From Candidatus Latescibacterota bacterium (GTDB lineage Bacteria; Latescibacterota; UBA2968; UBA8231): 64,000 bases of DNA. The stretch lies in assembly GCA_022827835.1 (NCBI GenBank), contig JAJEIO010000062.1:36345-100344 (forward strand), given 5' to 3'. The translations under genes and the position numbers were made by a program. This document shows, piece by piece, positions 26,351-35,175 of this stretch. The stretch's first letter is position 1; every line of letters starts with the position of its first letter. The notes below the pieces were generated by a model. That model saw only the letters and a program-made list of their open reading frames with translations. It was not told the origin of the DNA and searched no databases.

Positions 26351-27958
26351 ATGAGTAGTGTAGATCAGATCGGCTGGCACGCTCAGAGCAAAACCGGCGT
26401 CATTGCGGCTGGTGGTGCCGGGGCTGTAGCCGCTGGCATTGAAATTCTCGGCCAAGGCGGCAATGCAGCCGATACCGCGGCCGGCGCGATTATAGCGCTC
26501 AACGTCACCGATCACGGGGCCTGTTCCATCGGCGGGGAAGTGCCGGTGCTCGTCTGGGACGGGAACGCGGTCAAGTCGCTGTCTGGCCAGGGGCGCGCGC
26601 CGCTGGCGCCGGAGGCCATTGCTTGGTACATGGAGCACGGCATCCCAGACCGCGATATCAAGATGGCTCCGGTGCCGTCGGTCGTGGATTTGTGCATAAC
26701 CCTTTTGCAGCACTACGGCACGCAGAGCTTTGCCGCGATTGTCGCGCCGACCTTGGCGCTGCTCGACGAAGGCGCGGAGGCGTGGCACCCCGACTTGGCG
26801 CGGACGCTGCGGCGCATGGTCGAGGAGGAACACCGCGCTACAGGCAATCGCCAAGAGAAGTTGCAAGCAGCCTGCGATCACTTCTATGGCCGCCGCGCCG
26901 AACACGGCGATATAGCTGAGGACTTAGAGGCATTTTACATAGAGCAGGGTGGATTCCTGCGCCGCGCAGATCTGGCCGCTCATAGGACTTTGATCGAAGA
27001 GCCGGTGGCAGTCGATTACCGGGGCTACCAAGTGTACAAGTGCGGCCCTTGGACCCAAGGCCCCTATCTGTGCCAAGCCCTGCGGCTGCTCGAAGGGTTT
27101 GATCTCAAAAGCATGGGGCATTGCTCGGCCGACTACGTCCACGCGGTCGTCGAAGCCATGAAGCTGGCCATGGCCGACCGCGACGCGCACTATGGCGATC
27201 CTCTGTTCGTAGATGTGCCCATGAACGCCTTGCTGTCCGACGAATATACCGAGCTTCGGCGACCCTTGATCGACATGGGACAAGCCGCGTTGGACGCTCG
27301 TCCTGGCGACCCGCTCGGCATGAAGGCGGTGCAGGAGGGAGGCGTGTTCCAGCCCGGAGTCGGTGGCACCACCACGTGCGTGGTGGCCGACCGCTGGGGC
27401 ATGGTCGTATCGGCTACGCCGAGCGCGAATGTCTATCACGCTGGCGGCACCGGCAGCACGGGCGTCTCGTATGGCAACCGCCTGCGCAGTCTTAACACAA
27501 CGCCCGGACACCCCAATTGCATCGCGCCGGGCAAGCGTCCGCGTATCACCCTGACGCCTACGATGGTACTCAAGGATGGCGCGCCCGTGTTAGCTATCAG
27601 CGTGGCTGGCGGCGACCTGCAAGATCAGGCGACCTTGAACCTGTTGCTCGACTTTGTGGAGTTTGGGATGCAGCCGGCCGAAGCAGTTGTTGCACCGCGC
27701 TTTGCCACGGACCACCACGAGGATTCGTTTGACCCCAATCCGGTGCGGGAGCAGACGTTCATCCAGGCGGGTTCGCTGGCTATCAGCTCTGCCGTCGATG
27801 CAGAAGTCCGGGGCGAACTGGCGCGGCGCGGCCACCAAGTCGAGGCCCGCAACGGTCCCATCGCCACTCCGGTCATGCTGTGGGCCGACGCGGGCACGTA
27901 CTACGCGGCCGGCGATCCGGCTGCGGGTCGCCATGCGGCAGGGCTAGATGAGGACTAG
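26351..27958 (+). CDS. gamma-glutamyltranspeptidase family protein
   Basis: A 535-residue Ntn-hydrolase, ATG after AAGGAG. EILGQGGNAADTAAGAIIAL is the family N-terminal signature. The autocleavage region reads GVGGTTTCVVADRWG; by spacing to the following Asp, Thr340 is the likely nucleophile, with Thr342 where most members have His. YGNRLRSLNTTPGHPNCIAPGKR and the VAGGDLQDQATLNLLLDF stretch (PGG-equivalent GGD) form the small subunit. No signal peptide. It differs enough from the other copy at 13020 to be an old paralog. Downstream it overlaps a possible 31-residue peptide and then the two DUF6785 genes, so a peptide or gamma-glutamyl substrate imported by them is a reasonable guess. Confidence 0.87.
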   Translation: MSSVDQIGWHAQSKTGVIAAGGAGAVAAGIEILGQGGNAADTAAGAIIALNVTDHGACSIGGEVPVLVWDGNAVKSLSGQGRAPLAPEAIAWYMEHGIPDRDIKMAPVPSVVDLCITLLQHYGTQSFAAIVAPTLALLDEGAEAWHPDLARTLRRMVEEEHRATGNRQEKLQAACDHFYGRRAEHGDIAEDLEAFYIEQGGFLRRADLAAHRTLIEEPVAVDYRGYQVYKCGPWTQGPYLCQALRLLEGFDLKSMGHCSADYVHAVVEAMKLAMADRDAHYGDPLFVDVPMNALLSDEYTELRRPLIDMGQAALDARPGDPLGMKAVQEGGVFQPGVGGTTTCVVADRWGMVVSATPSANVYHAGGTGSTGVSYGNRLRSLNTTPGHPNCIAPGKRPRITLTPTMVLKDGAPVLAISVAGGDLQDQATLNLLLDFVEFGMQPAEAVVAPRFATDHHEDSFDPNPVREQTFIQAGSLAISSAVDAEVRGELARRGHQVEARNGPIATPVMLWADAGTYYAAGDPAAGRHAAGLDED

Positions 27959-28043
27959 CGTAGCGGAATTGCGAGTGCGGGACATTGAAACCATATTGTC
28001 CGCGTTTAATCCCGATAAAATCGCCTCTGAAGCTGGCTTTTAA
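27948..28043 (+). CDS. possible 31-residue peptide linking two genes
   Basis: A short frame opens with ATG inside the last codons of the gamma-glutamyltranspeptidase gene and closes with TAA that overlaps the ATG of the DUF6785 gene (TAATG). GGCAGGG precedes it. The peptide runs MRTSVAELRVRDIETIL... and ends ...IASEAGF, mildly amphipathic. Overlap at both ends is what a translationally coupled small gene would show, and the DUF6785 ATG lacks its own good ribosome site. It may also only be a coupling leader or chance. No family recognised. Confidence 0.35.
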   Translation: MRTSVAELRVRDIETILSAFNPDKIASEAGF

Positions 28044-30040
28044 TGACGTCGCCGACTGCGGCCCCTACATATCGAGAAGAGCATACTCGCCAAGGCCCGG
28101 CTAGCGGCCTCACGCTCCGCTCCTTGGTGCTCGGCGTCATCCAAGTTCTCGTGGTGTGTTTGGGCGCGCCCTACGCCATCTGGGTCTTGGGGTCGTCCGA
28201 AATCACGTGGTCGTTCTTTCCGATTGCCGTCGGCTTCTCGTTCTGCTGTCTCATCCTGCTCAACATCCTGCTCAAGACGATCAACCCCGGCTGGGCCTTG
28301 CGACCGGCCGAGATGATCACGGTAGTAGTAATGGGCTTGGTGACGACCGGCATCCCCATCTTTATGATGGGCTACGTGCTGTCGATCCCCACCACGCCCT
28401 ATTACTTTGCTTCGGCTGAAAACCAGTGGGGCACGTACGTCTTGCCCTACCTGCCGACGTGGCTGTTGCCGAGTAACGACGGCTTGGCTATGACTTGGTT
28501 TTTCGAAGGGTTGCCCATTGGTGAGCCGATGCCTTGGGGCACTCTGCTCGATGCGTGGGCCATGCCGCTGTTTTGGTGGCTGAGCTTTATATGGACTTTG
28601 TACGCGGTCTGTTTTTGTCTCGTCGTCATATTGCGCAAGCAGTGGGTCGAGCGCGAGCGGCTGGCCTATCCGCTGATGGAGGTTCCACAAGCCCTTGTCG
28701 CGGACGCCGATGGCCCTGCGCGCGTGCCAGCCGTCCTGCGCAACAAGGTCTTTTGGATGGGGGCGGCGATCCCCCTGTGCATTGTCTTGTGGAACATCGT
28801 CGGCTTTTTCTTCCACTTTTTCCCCAAGATCGAGTGGCACCATCCCATCCAAATCGCGCACGGCTTTCCGACCATTAACATCCGCTTCTACTTTCCGGTT
28901 GTTGGCTTCATGTATTTCGCCAACCTCAACGTCACCTTCAGCATCTGGTTTTTCTATTTGTTGCTGTTGGTCGAAGAGGGGCTGTTTAACCGCTTTGGCG
29001 TTGGCGTGACCGAAGCCGACAACTTCGTATGGGGCTTGCCCTCGACGTCGTGGCAGTGTTGGGGGGCGTTTGTGGTGTTGGTGTTGTGGGGACTGTGGAT
29101 GGCGCGCGATCACCTAAAAGACGTGGCACGCAAGGCGTGGAATCCTGCCCATCCGGTTGACGACAGCCGCGAGTTGATGTCCTATCGCAGCGCAGTCGTC
29201 GGCCTGCTGGTCGGGGTCGTCTATATGCTGGCGTGGCTCAACAAGGCCGGCATGGAAATGTCGGTGGCGGCGTTTTTCTTGGGCGGCGTGCTGATTGCCT
29301 ACTTGGGCATTACCCGCTTGGTGGTGCAGGCTGGCGTCTTTTACCTAACCACGCCCGTGGTCAGCCAAGCCATGACTATGATGACCTTTGGCACGAGTGC
29401 GATTTCGCCGACGGGCTTGGCGGCCTTGGGAATGAGCTATGGGTTCTTCAGCGATGTGCAGTCGATTTTTATGCCGTCGGCTGCCCATGCTACTCGGCTG
29501 CACGACGCCATGCGCATGAGTCGTCGCGGCCTGTGTTTAGCTATTGCGCTGGCCCTGTTGATTGGCTTTATCGCCGCCATTGTGTACGTCATTGTTATGG
29601 CCTACGAGCAGGGGGCTTCCAACTTCAATTCCTGGTTTTTCCGCGTCTCCTCGGGCGCGGGGGTGCGCTCATTTGAAGACGCAATGAGCAAAATAAAAAC
29701 CCCGGCCGATTTCCATGCGCAAAAGTTAGGCTTCTTCGGCATCGGTGCGGCAGCTATGACGGTTTTGACGTTTATGCAGTATCGCTTTCCGTGGTGGCCT
29801 CTGCACCCGGTGGGTTTGGCGATCTCCGCGATTTGGATGGTGCGCAACCAAGCCCCGGCGATTTTTGTGTCTTGGGCGGCCAAGAGTCTGATTATGCGCT
29901 TTGGCGGCATCGAGCTATACCGCAAGGCTGCACCCTTCTTCATCGGCCTGATTCTCGGGCACTTTTTTGGGGTGGGGATCTCGTTTATCGTCGATATGAT
30001 TTTCTTCCCCGGCAACGGCCACCCCATCCTCCACGGCTGA
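28043..30040 (+). CDS. DUF6785-type polytopic membrane protein (tandem copy 1)
   Basis: A 665-residue integral membrane protein with about twelve to fourteen hydrophobic segments, beginning GLTLRSLVLGVIQVLVVCLG after a 22-residue polar tail. Conserved family blocks: RPAEMITVVVMGLVTTGIP, YYFASAENQWGTYVLPYLPT, KQWVERERLAYPLMEVPQAL, INIRFYFPVVGFMYFANLN, MARDHLKDVARKAW and PWWPLHPVGLAISAIWMVRN. It is highly similar along its whole length to the next gene. Probably a transporter; substrate unknown. Start ATG overlaps the stop of the preceding short frame. Confidence 0.88.
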   Translation: MTSPTAAPTYREEHTRQGPASGLTLRSLVLGVIQVLVVCLGAPYAIWVLGSSEITWSFFPIAVGFSFCCLILLNILLKTINPGWALRPAEMITVVVMGLVTTGIPIFMMGYVLSIPTTPYYFASAENQWGTYVLPYLPTWLLPSNDGLAMTWFFEGLPIGEPMPWGTLLDAWAMPLFWWLSFIWTLYAVCFCLVVILRKQWVERERLAYPLMEVPQALVADADGPARVPAVLRNKVFWMGAAIPLCIVLWNIVGFFFHFFPKIEWHHPIQIAHGFPTINIRFYFPVVGFMYFANLNVTFSIWFFYLLLLVEEGLFNRFGVGVTEADNFVWGLPSTSWQCWGAFVVLVLWGLWMARDHLKDVARKAWNPAHPVDDSRELMSYRSAVVGLLVGVVYMLAWLNKAGMEMSVAAFFLGGVLIAYLGITRLVVQAGVFYLTTPVVSQAMTMMTFGTSAISPTGLAALGMSYGFFSDVQSIFMPSAAHATRLHDAMRMSRRGLCLAIALALLIGFIAAIVYVIVMAYEQGASNFNSWFFRVSSGAGVRSFEDAMSKIKTPADFHAQKLGFFGIGAAAMTVLTFMQYRFPWWPLHPVGLAISAIWMVRNQAPAIFVSWAAKSLIMRFGGIELYRKAAPFFIGLILGHFFGVGISFIVDMIFFPGNGHPILHG

Positions 30041-30047
30041 GCCCGCG

Positions 30048-32015
30048 TTGTCAATCCATCCCGCACAGCAAGAGGGCACAGGCGTCACCGTGCGCTCTTT
30101 GCTCGTGGGCTGCGCGGTGGTGGTGTTGATCAGCTTGGGGGCACCGCACTCGATCTGGACGTTTGGCTCGTCCGAGATGACGTGGTCGTTCTTTCCGATT
30201 GGAGTGGGGTTTCTCTTTGTCTGCCTCATCTTCGCCAACGCCCTGCTGAAGACCCTCAATTTTAACTGGGCACTGCGCCCTGCCGAGCTGATCACCGTCG
30301 TCGTCATGGGCTTGGTCTGTACAGGCATTCCGGTTTTTCTAATCGGCTACTTCCTAGCCATACCGACGACGCCGTATTACTTTGCGTCGGCGGAGAATCA
30401 ATGGGGCACGTACGTGTTGCCCTACCTACCGACGTGGCTGTTGCCGAGCAACGACGGCTTGGCCATGACTTGGTTTTTTGAGGGCCTGCCCATCGGCGAA
30501 CCGACCCCTTGGGGCACCTTGCTAGCCGCTTGGGCCATGCCGCTGTTTTGGTGGCTGAGTTTTATATGGACTTTGTACTTGGTCTGCTTCTGCGTGGTGG
30601 TCATCCTCCGCAAGCAGTGGATCGAGCGCGAGCGGTTGGCCTACCCGCTGATGGAGGTGCCGCAAGCCCTCGTCGCCAACGCCGACAGTTCCCGCCGACT
30701 GCCAGCGGTCATGTACAGCAAAGTCTTCTGGGCGGGGGCGGCCATTCCGCTGTGCATTGTCTTGTGGAACATCGTTGGCTTTTTCTTTCACTTTTTTCCC
30801 AAGATCGAATGGCACCATCCCATCCAAATCGCGCACGGCTTTCCGACCATTAACATTCGCTTCTACTTCCCGGTCATTGGCTTCATGTATTTTGCCAATC
30901 TCAATGTCACTTTTAGCATCTGGTTCTTCTTTTTGCTGACGCTGATCGAGGAGGGTTTGTTCAACCACTTTGGTCTCGGCGTCACTGAGGCGGATAAGTT
31001 CGTTTGGGGACTGCCCTCGACGTCGTGGCAGTGTTGGGGAGCGTTTGTGGTGTTGGTGCTGTGGGGGCTGTGGATGGCACGCGACCACCTCAAGGATGTG
31101 GTCCGCAAGGCGTGGAATCCGGCCTACCCGATTGATGATCGCCGCGAGTTGATGTCCTACCGCTCCGCCGTGCTGGGCCTTTTGTTGGGTGTTTGCTACA
31201 TGCTAACTTGGCTGCACGAGGCTGGCATGGAGTGGCCGGTGGCGATGCTTTTTTTGGCTGGCGTCCTCATCGCCTATTTGGGCATTACGCGCTTAGTGGT
31301 TCAGACGGGCGTGTTCTATCTGACCACGCCTGTCGTCAGTCAAGCGATGACGATGATGACGCTGGGCACTAGCGCTATTTCGCCGACGGGGTTGGCGGCC
31401 TTGGGGTTGACCTATTCCTTTTTCGGCGATGTACAGTCCATCTTCATGCCCTCGGCCGCGCACGCCGCCAAGCTGCAAAGCAGCCTGCGCATTGCCCGCC
31501 GCGGCTTTGTCTTGGCCATCGCCTTGGCCGTAGTGCTGTCCTTTGCGGTTTCGCTGACCAATCTCATCTCCATGGCCTACGAGCAGGGGGCTTCCAACTT
31601 CAACTCTTGGATCTTCCGCGTCTCCTCGGGGGCGGGCGTGATGGCCTTTGGCGACGTGATGGCCAAGATCAAGGCCCCGGCCGATTTCCACGCGCAAAAG
31701 TTAGGCTTCTTCGGCATTGGCGCGGCGGCGATGTCCGTTTTGACGTTTATGCAGTATCGCTTTCCGTGGTGGCCTTTGCACCCGGTGGGCTTGGCCATTT
31801 CCGCGATCTGGATGGTGCGCAATCAAGCCCCGGCGATTTTTGTGGCGTGGGCGGCCAAGAGTCTGATCATGCGCTTTGGCGGCATCGAGCTGTACCGCAA
31901 AGCTGCGCCGTTTTTCATCGGCCTAATCGCGGGCTACTTTCTCGGCGTTGGTCTCTCTTTCCTCGTGGATGTGGCGTTCTTCCCCGGCAATGGCCACCCC
32001 ATCCTACACGGCTGA
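30048..32015 (+). CDS. DUF6785-type polytopic membrane protein (tandem copy 2)
   Basis: A 655-residue paralog of the preceding gene, nearly identical in many segments at both protein and DNA level (for example INIRFYFPVIGFMYFANLN and HPVGLAISAIWMVRNQAPAI), with differences concentrated at the N-terminus and in a few loops such as WLHEAGMEWPVAML. The start is a TTG eight bases after the copy 1 stop; no ATG is available near it and the ribosome site is weak, suggesting translational coupling. The pair is a tandem duplication and may work as a heterodimer or as two related transporters. Confidence 0.87.
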   Translation: MSIHPAQQEGTGVTVRSLLVGCAVVVLISLGAPHSIWTFGSSEMTWSFFPIGVGFLFVCLIFANALLKTLNFNWALRPAELITVVVMGLVCTGIPVFLIGYFLAIPTTPYYFASAENQWGTYVLPYLPTWLLPSNDGLAMTWFFEGLPIGEPTPWGTLLAAWAMPLFWWLSFIWTLYLVCFCVVVILRKQWIERERLAYPLMEVPQALVANADSSRRLPAVMYSKVFWAGAAIPLCIVLWNIVGFFFHFFPKIEWHHPIQIAHGFPTINIRFYFPVIGFMYFANLNVTFSIWFFFLLTLIEEGLFNHFGLGVTEADKFVWGLPSTSWQCWGAFVVLVLWGLWMARDHLKDVVRKAWNPAYPIDDRRELMSYRSAVLGLLLGVCYMLTWLHEAGMEWPVAMLFLAGVLIAYLGITRLVVQTGVFYLTTPVVSQAMTMMTLGTSAISPTGLAALGLTYSFFGDVQSIFMPSAAHAAKLQSSLRIARRGFVLAIALAVVLSFAVSLTNLISMAYEQGASNFNSWIFRVSSGAGVMAFGDVMAKIKAPADFHAQKLGFFGIGAAAMSVLTFMQYRFPWWPLHPVGLAISAIWMVRNQAPAIFVAWAAKSLIMRFGGIELYRKAAPFFIGLIAGYFLGVGLSFLVDVAFFPGNGHPILHG

Positions 32016-32016
32016 T

Positions 32017-33273
32017 TTACAGCAGATCGTACGGGATGACGAGTACCTCGTCGCGGAGTTGGAAAACCTCTTCCACGGGGGCGACTATAATTCCAGGGCC
32101 GTGGCGCAGGGTCGGATACGTCTTTCGGAATGCCATAATGCCCCGCGCATCTGCGCTAGTAATGCGCGTGCTACTCTTGATCTCCACTGGCCAGAAGATT
32201 CCATCGCGCTCTAACAGCAAATCGACCTCTGCACCAGCGAGAGTGCGCCAGTGATAAACCTGTGGGGGCATGGACAAGCAGTGGAATTTCCGGTGGATGT
32301 CCAGCACCACATGCGTCTCGAAAAGCGACCCTAATAGGGGATGGCCAGAGAGTGCTTCGGGCGAGGAGATTCTCTGGAGGAAAGAGGCTAACCCTGTGTC
32401 GGTCAGATACCCTTTGGGTTTGCCGCTGATCCGTTTGATGGTGTTGCCGTGGTAGGGCGGCAGTTCTAGCCACTGGTAGGTCGCCTTGAGGATGTTCAAC
32501 CAGCGCGAGGCCGTCTGGGGGGTAACGCCGATTTCGCGGCCGAACTGGCTGTGATTCACCTCCTGCGCCGTCAGGGCGGCGCACAGACTCAGGAGGCGCG
32601 AGAATTGCTGCTGGTCTTGGACGCTGGCTAGGCTGCGCACATCGCGCTCAACATAGGTTCGCACATAGGATTGCATGATGTCGATAATGACATCCGGCGA
32701 TTGGTCCAAGGTCCGGGGATAGCCGCCGCGCCACAGCACCTCGAATGCGGTCCGCAGCGGCGCGATGTGCGGCACCCGCGCTTGGTGGTGCAAGTCCGGC
32801 AGCGTGTCACCCGCATTCAGCAGGAGTTCTAACCACACGGGTTCGGCTCGGTTGCCCCATCCTTGGCGCTCGCTCAGAGTCAAAGGACCCAGATCGAGCA
32901 CGACGACCCGGCCCGCTAGGCTCTCGCTTACATCGCGGAGCAGGGCTAGGTTTTGCGAGCCGGTGAGAAAATACTGTCCGGGCGCGTCGTCGCGATCGAC
33001 GCGGCGCTTGATAATCGCCAGCAATTCGGGCGCGTACTGAATCTCGTCCAAGATGACGGGGGGTGGGTGCTGAGCGATGAAGAATTCAGGGTCTTGGCGG
33101 GCGTTACCGACATCAATCACCGGGTCGAAAGTAATATGTGGCATGGCGGCACCGCACAGATGACCAAGCAGTGTGCTCTTGCCGACTTGGCGAGCACCGG
33201 TCACCAGCAGAACGGGAAAAATTTCTTTATAGCGAATAATTTTAGTCTCTAAGTGGCGATTTCTGTAGTTCAT
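32017..33273 (-). CDS. AAA-family ATPase with DUF4143 domain
   Basis: A 418-residue protein of the common prokaryotic AAA_14/DUF4143 type. Walker A GARQVGKST (about 26-34) follows an N-terminal helix, Walker B is PPVILDEIQ, and FLTGSQNLALL is the sensor region. The C-terminal DUF4143 half holds VNHSQFGREIGVTPQTASRW, a winged-helix-like segment, and ends with a nuclease-like HWRTLAGAEVDLLLERDG...WPVEIKSSTR region. Function is unproven; these genes behave as mobile, patchily distributed accessory genes. ATG directly abuts a 35-base palindromic element. Convergent with the DUF6785 pair, with a one-base gap. Confidence 0.9.
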   Translation of the reverse strand: MNYRNRHLETKIIRYKEIFPVLLVTGARQVGKSTLLGHLCGAAMPHITFDPVIDVGNARQDPEFFIAQHPPPVILDEIQYAPELLAIIKRRVDRDDAPGQYFLTGSQNLALLRDVSESLAGRVVVLDLGPLTLSERQGWGNRAEPVWLELLLNAGDTLPDLHHQARVPHIAPLRTAFEVLWRGGYPRTLDQSPDVIIDIMQSYVRTYVERDVRSLASVQDQQQFSRLLSLCAALTAQEVNHSQFGREIGVTPQTASRWLNILKATYQWLELPPYHGNTIKRISGKPKGYLTDTGLASFLQRISSPEALSGHPLLGSLFETHVVLDIHRKFHCLSMPPQVYHWRTLAGAEVDLLLERDGIFWPVEIKSSTRITSADARGIMAFRKTYPTLRHGPGIIVAPVEEVFQLRDEVLVIPYDLL

Positions 33274-33274
33274 G

Positions 33275-33309
33275 CTTGTAAATTAATGATGTAATCATCA
33301 GTTTACAAG
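33275..33309. promoter_or_regulatory. nested palindrome at the ATPase start
   Basis: Outer arms CTTGTAAA (33275-33282) and TTTACAAG (33302-33309) enclose inner arms TGATG (33287-33291) and CATCA (33296-33300). The element ends one base before the ATG of the minus-strand ATPase gene. Its position over the expected promoter and start suggests an operator, possibly autoregulatory, or an mRNA hairpin blocking translation. Confidence 0.5.
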
Positions 33310-33397
33310 CTCAATAAGCCTCCTTCGGCTTTCGTTCGGCTCGCTCATTTCATGGCTACAAGGTGCCGTCGGCCATGATAGCGTGCTCTGGCACCCA

Positions 33398-33492
33398 TCC
33401 GCACGAGTAACTGTATCAACTCATTGCCGGGGCGGATTTTACTGCGGTGGGGCGGATGGCCTTGATCCGCTAGCCGATTCCGCACGAGTAAC
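33398..33492. repeat. 14-base direct repeat pair
   Basis: TCCGCACGAGTAAC occurs at 33398-33411 and again, exactly, at 33479-33492, 81 bases apart. Both lie in the 340-base gap between the ATPase and the first FG-GAP gene, next to a gene fossil. They may mark the ends of a deletion or small insertion; no inverted repeats or transposase were seen. The rest of the gap (33310-33397, 33412-33478) shows nothing recognisable. Confidence 0.45.
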
Positions 33493-33519
33493 ATTTATCC
33501 CTAGCGACGGTGTTACAGT

Positions 33520-33594
33520 AAGCGACAGGACATACTCCCGAATTACCCATCCACCACCGAGCCGAAGCGGGTAACGGTGCTGGTCGCTCGATGA
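33520..33594 (+). pseudogene. fossil C-terminus of an FG-GAP/VCBS protein
   Basis: Upstream of the intact FG-GAP gene, 24 codons followed by TGA align without gaps to the last 24 residues of that protein and of its copy: KRQDILP, PSTTEPK and RVTVLVAR, against GKQDLLI, LSTDELH and RVTVLIAR. The frame is broken upstream by a stop. It is the decayed end of a third tandem copy. Confidence 0.65.
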
Positions 33595-33612
33595 GAAAGG
33601 AATCCTGATTCA

Positions 33613-35175
33613 ATGAAAACGATTAGAAAGCGGCTCATTTATCTCCTTGGGTTTGTTGTGCCCGGCAGCCTTTTCGCAGAAGAGGAATTCACTTTCGAGC
33701 AGCACGAGGTCGTCATCGGCTCGGCGGAACGCCAGACCGTTTTGACGGGATTCCTGCTCGGTGGTGCGATGGCGGACCTTGCTGTGGTGAACATCGACGA
33801 GAACGGCGACCGCCGCTTGCATATCTATGCGTTTGGCGACAGCACTTGGGAGCCGCTACTCGGCGCAACGCTGCGTCCCGAAGTGTTGTTCGTGGATGTG
33901 GCCAATATCGGTGGACGCGATCGGTTGATTGCGTACGAGCCTGATCGTTTGAACTGGTTCGATCCCGAATCGGCGACGGAACGCGCACTGGTGGCGATTA
34001 CGGCAAACTTCAACCTGCCTCCCCAAGGCCAAATCTGCCATGTAGATGTCACTCGAGATGTAAATGGCGACGGGCGCGATGATTTAGTGATACCGGACGT
34101 CGATGGCTTCTGGGTATTCATCCAGATGGACGACAGCGCATTCGCCGATCCAGTGAAGATCGGCCCTTCCATTGAGATGAGTAGGATCTACGGGGACGAC
34201 GGATATCGACACGATCCTTGGTCTCAGAGCCGTATCCACGAGATGGACTACAACCAAGATGGTCGCCGCGATCTAGCGTTCTGGAACGAGGACCACTTTG
34301 AGGTCCATCTCCAAGACGAGCGTGGGCTGTTTGCATCGGTGCCCCTAACCTTCACGACCGATGTGTCATTCGACTCCGACGACCTCGGCTCGCTCGTCGC
34401 GCCGGAGGGGGTTCGCCAGCGGCGCAAAGATAGCGGAGCGAGCGGAGACATGACAGGGCGAGTGCTGCACTCGCTAACCGACGTGGACGGCGATGGTGTC
34501 GCCGACCTCGTGGTTTTCTCGCTGAAGGGTGGGAGTAGCCGCTTCCTGGGGCAGACATCCGAGCTGTGGAGTATGCAATCGACTTACGAGGTGCATTTTG
34601 GCGCGCCGACGCATGACCGCACTCTCTTTGCGCCAGACGTTAGTGCCGCGATTCACTCAGACGGTATCCCGTTCGGGCTAGAGCCGCACGACTTCGACCA
34701 CGACGGTCAGGTTGACGTGATGTTCACTGTCATCAATCCTGGGATCTTCAAGACTATCGGCATGCTTGTCAGTGCGCTTTTGACCCAATCTGTGTCGATG
34801 GATCTCCACTTCTACCGCATGGCAGGCGACACCTATCCCGACAAACCGAGCGTCACCCGCAAAATCAGAACTACCTCGCTCGGCGAGTCAGGAGAAAAAG
34901 CAGCGGCGCACTTCCCGGCCGTGCTGATCGGAGATGTGAACGGCGACGGACGCCTGGACCTGCTGATGCAGCAGGGCCGGGACGAACTGAGTGTCTTTCT
35001 CGGCGTGCCGAGGCCAGACCTATTCGCCCAGCGGGCCCAAAAGGTAGCAGTCGCCATGCCCAACGAGGAATACACTTGGCTGGTGGATCTCAACGAGGAC
35101 GGCAAGCAGGACCTCCTCATCCATCATCTATCCACTGACGAACTGCATCGGGTGACGGTGCTGATTGCCCGCTGA
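33613..35175 (+). CDS. secreted FG-GAP/VCBS repeat protein (copy 1)
   Basis: A 520-residue exported protein with signal peptide MKTIRKRLIYLLGFVVPGSL and cleavage after FA. It carries at least six calcium-binding-type DxNxDGxxD loops, for example DVNGDGRDDL, DYNQDGRRDL, DVDGDGVADL, DFDHDGQVDV, DVNGDGRLDL and DLNEDGKQDL, consistent with a calcium-dependent beta-propeller. No catalytic domain is visible; such proteins usually act in surface adhesion or ligand binding. Apart from the signal peptide it is a close paralog of the gene at 35773. The signal peptide is instead shared with the intervening small barrel-like gene. Confidence 0.82.
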   Translation: MKTIRKRLIYLLGFVVPGSLFAEEEFTFEQHEVVIGSAERQTVLTGFLLGGAMADLAVVNIDENGDRRLHIYAFGDSTWEPLLGATLRPEVLFVDVANIGGRDRLIAYEPDRLNWFDPESATERALVAITANFNLPPQGQICHVDVTRDVNGDGRDDLVIPDVDGFWVFIQMDDSAFADPVKIGPSIEMSRIYGDDGYRHDPWSQSRIHEMDYNQDGRRDLAFWNEDHFEVHLQDERGLFASVPLTFTTDVSFDSDDLGSLVAPEGVRQRRKDSGASGDMTGRVLHSLTDVDGDGVADLVVFSLKGGSSRFLGQTSELWSMQSTYEVHFGAPTHDRTLFAPDVSAAIHSDGIPFGLEPHDFDHDGQVDVMFTVINPGIFKTIGMLVSALLTQSVSMDLHFYRMAGDTYPDKPSVTRKIRTTSLGESGEKAAAHFPAVLIGDVNGDGRLDLLMQQGRDELSVFLGVPRPDLFAQRAQKVAVAMPNEEYTWLVDLNEDGKQDLLIHHLSTDELHRVTVLIAR

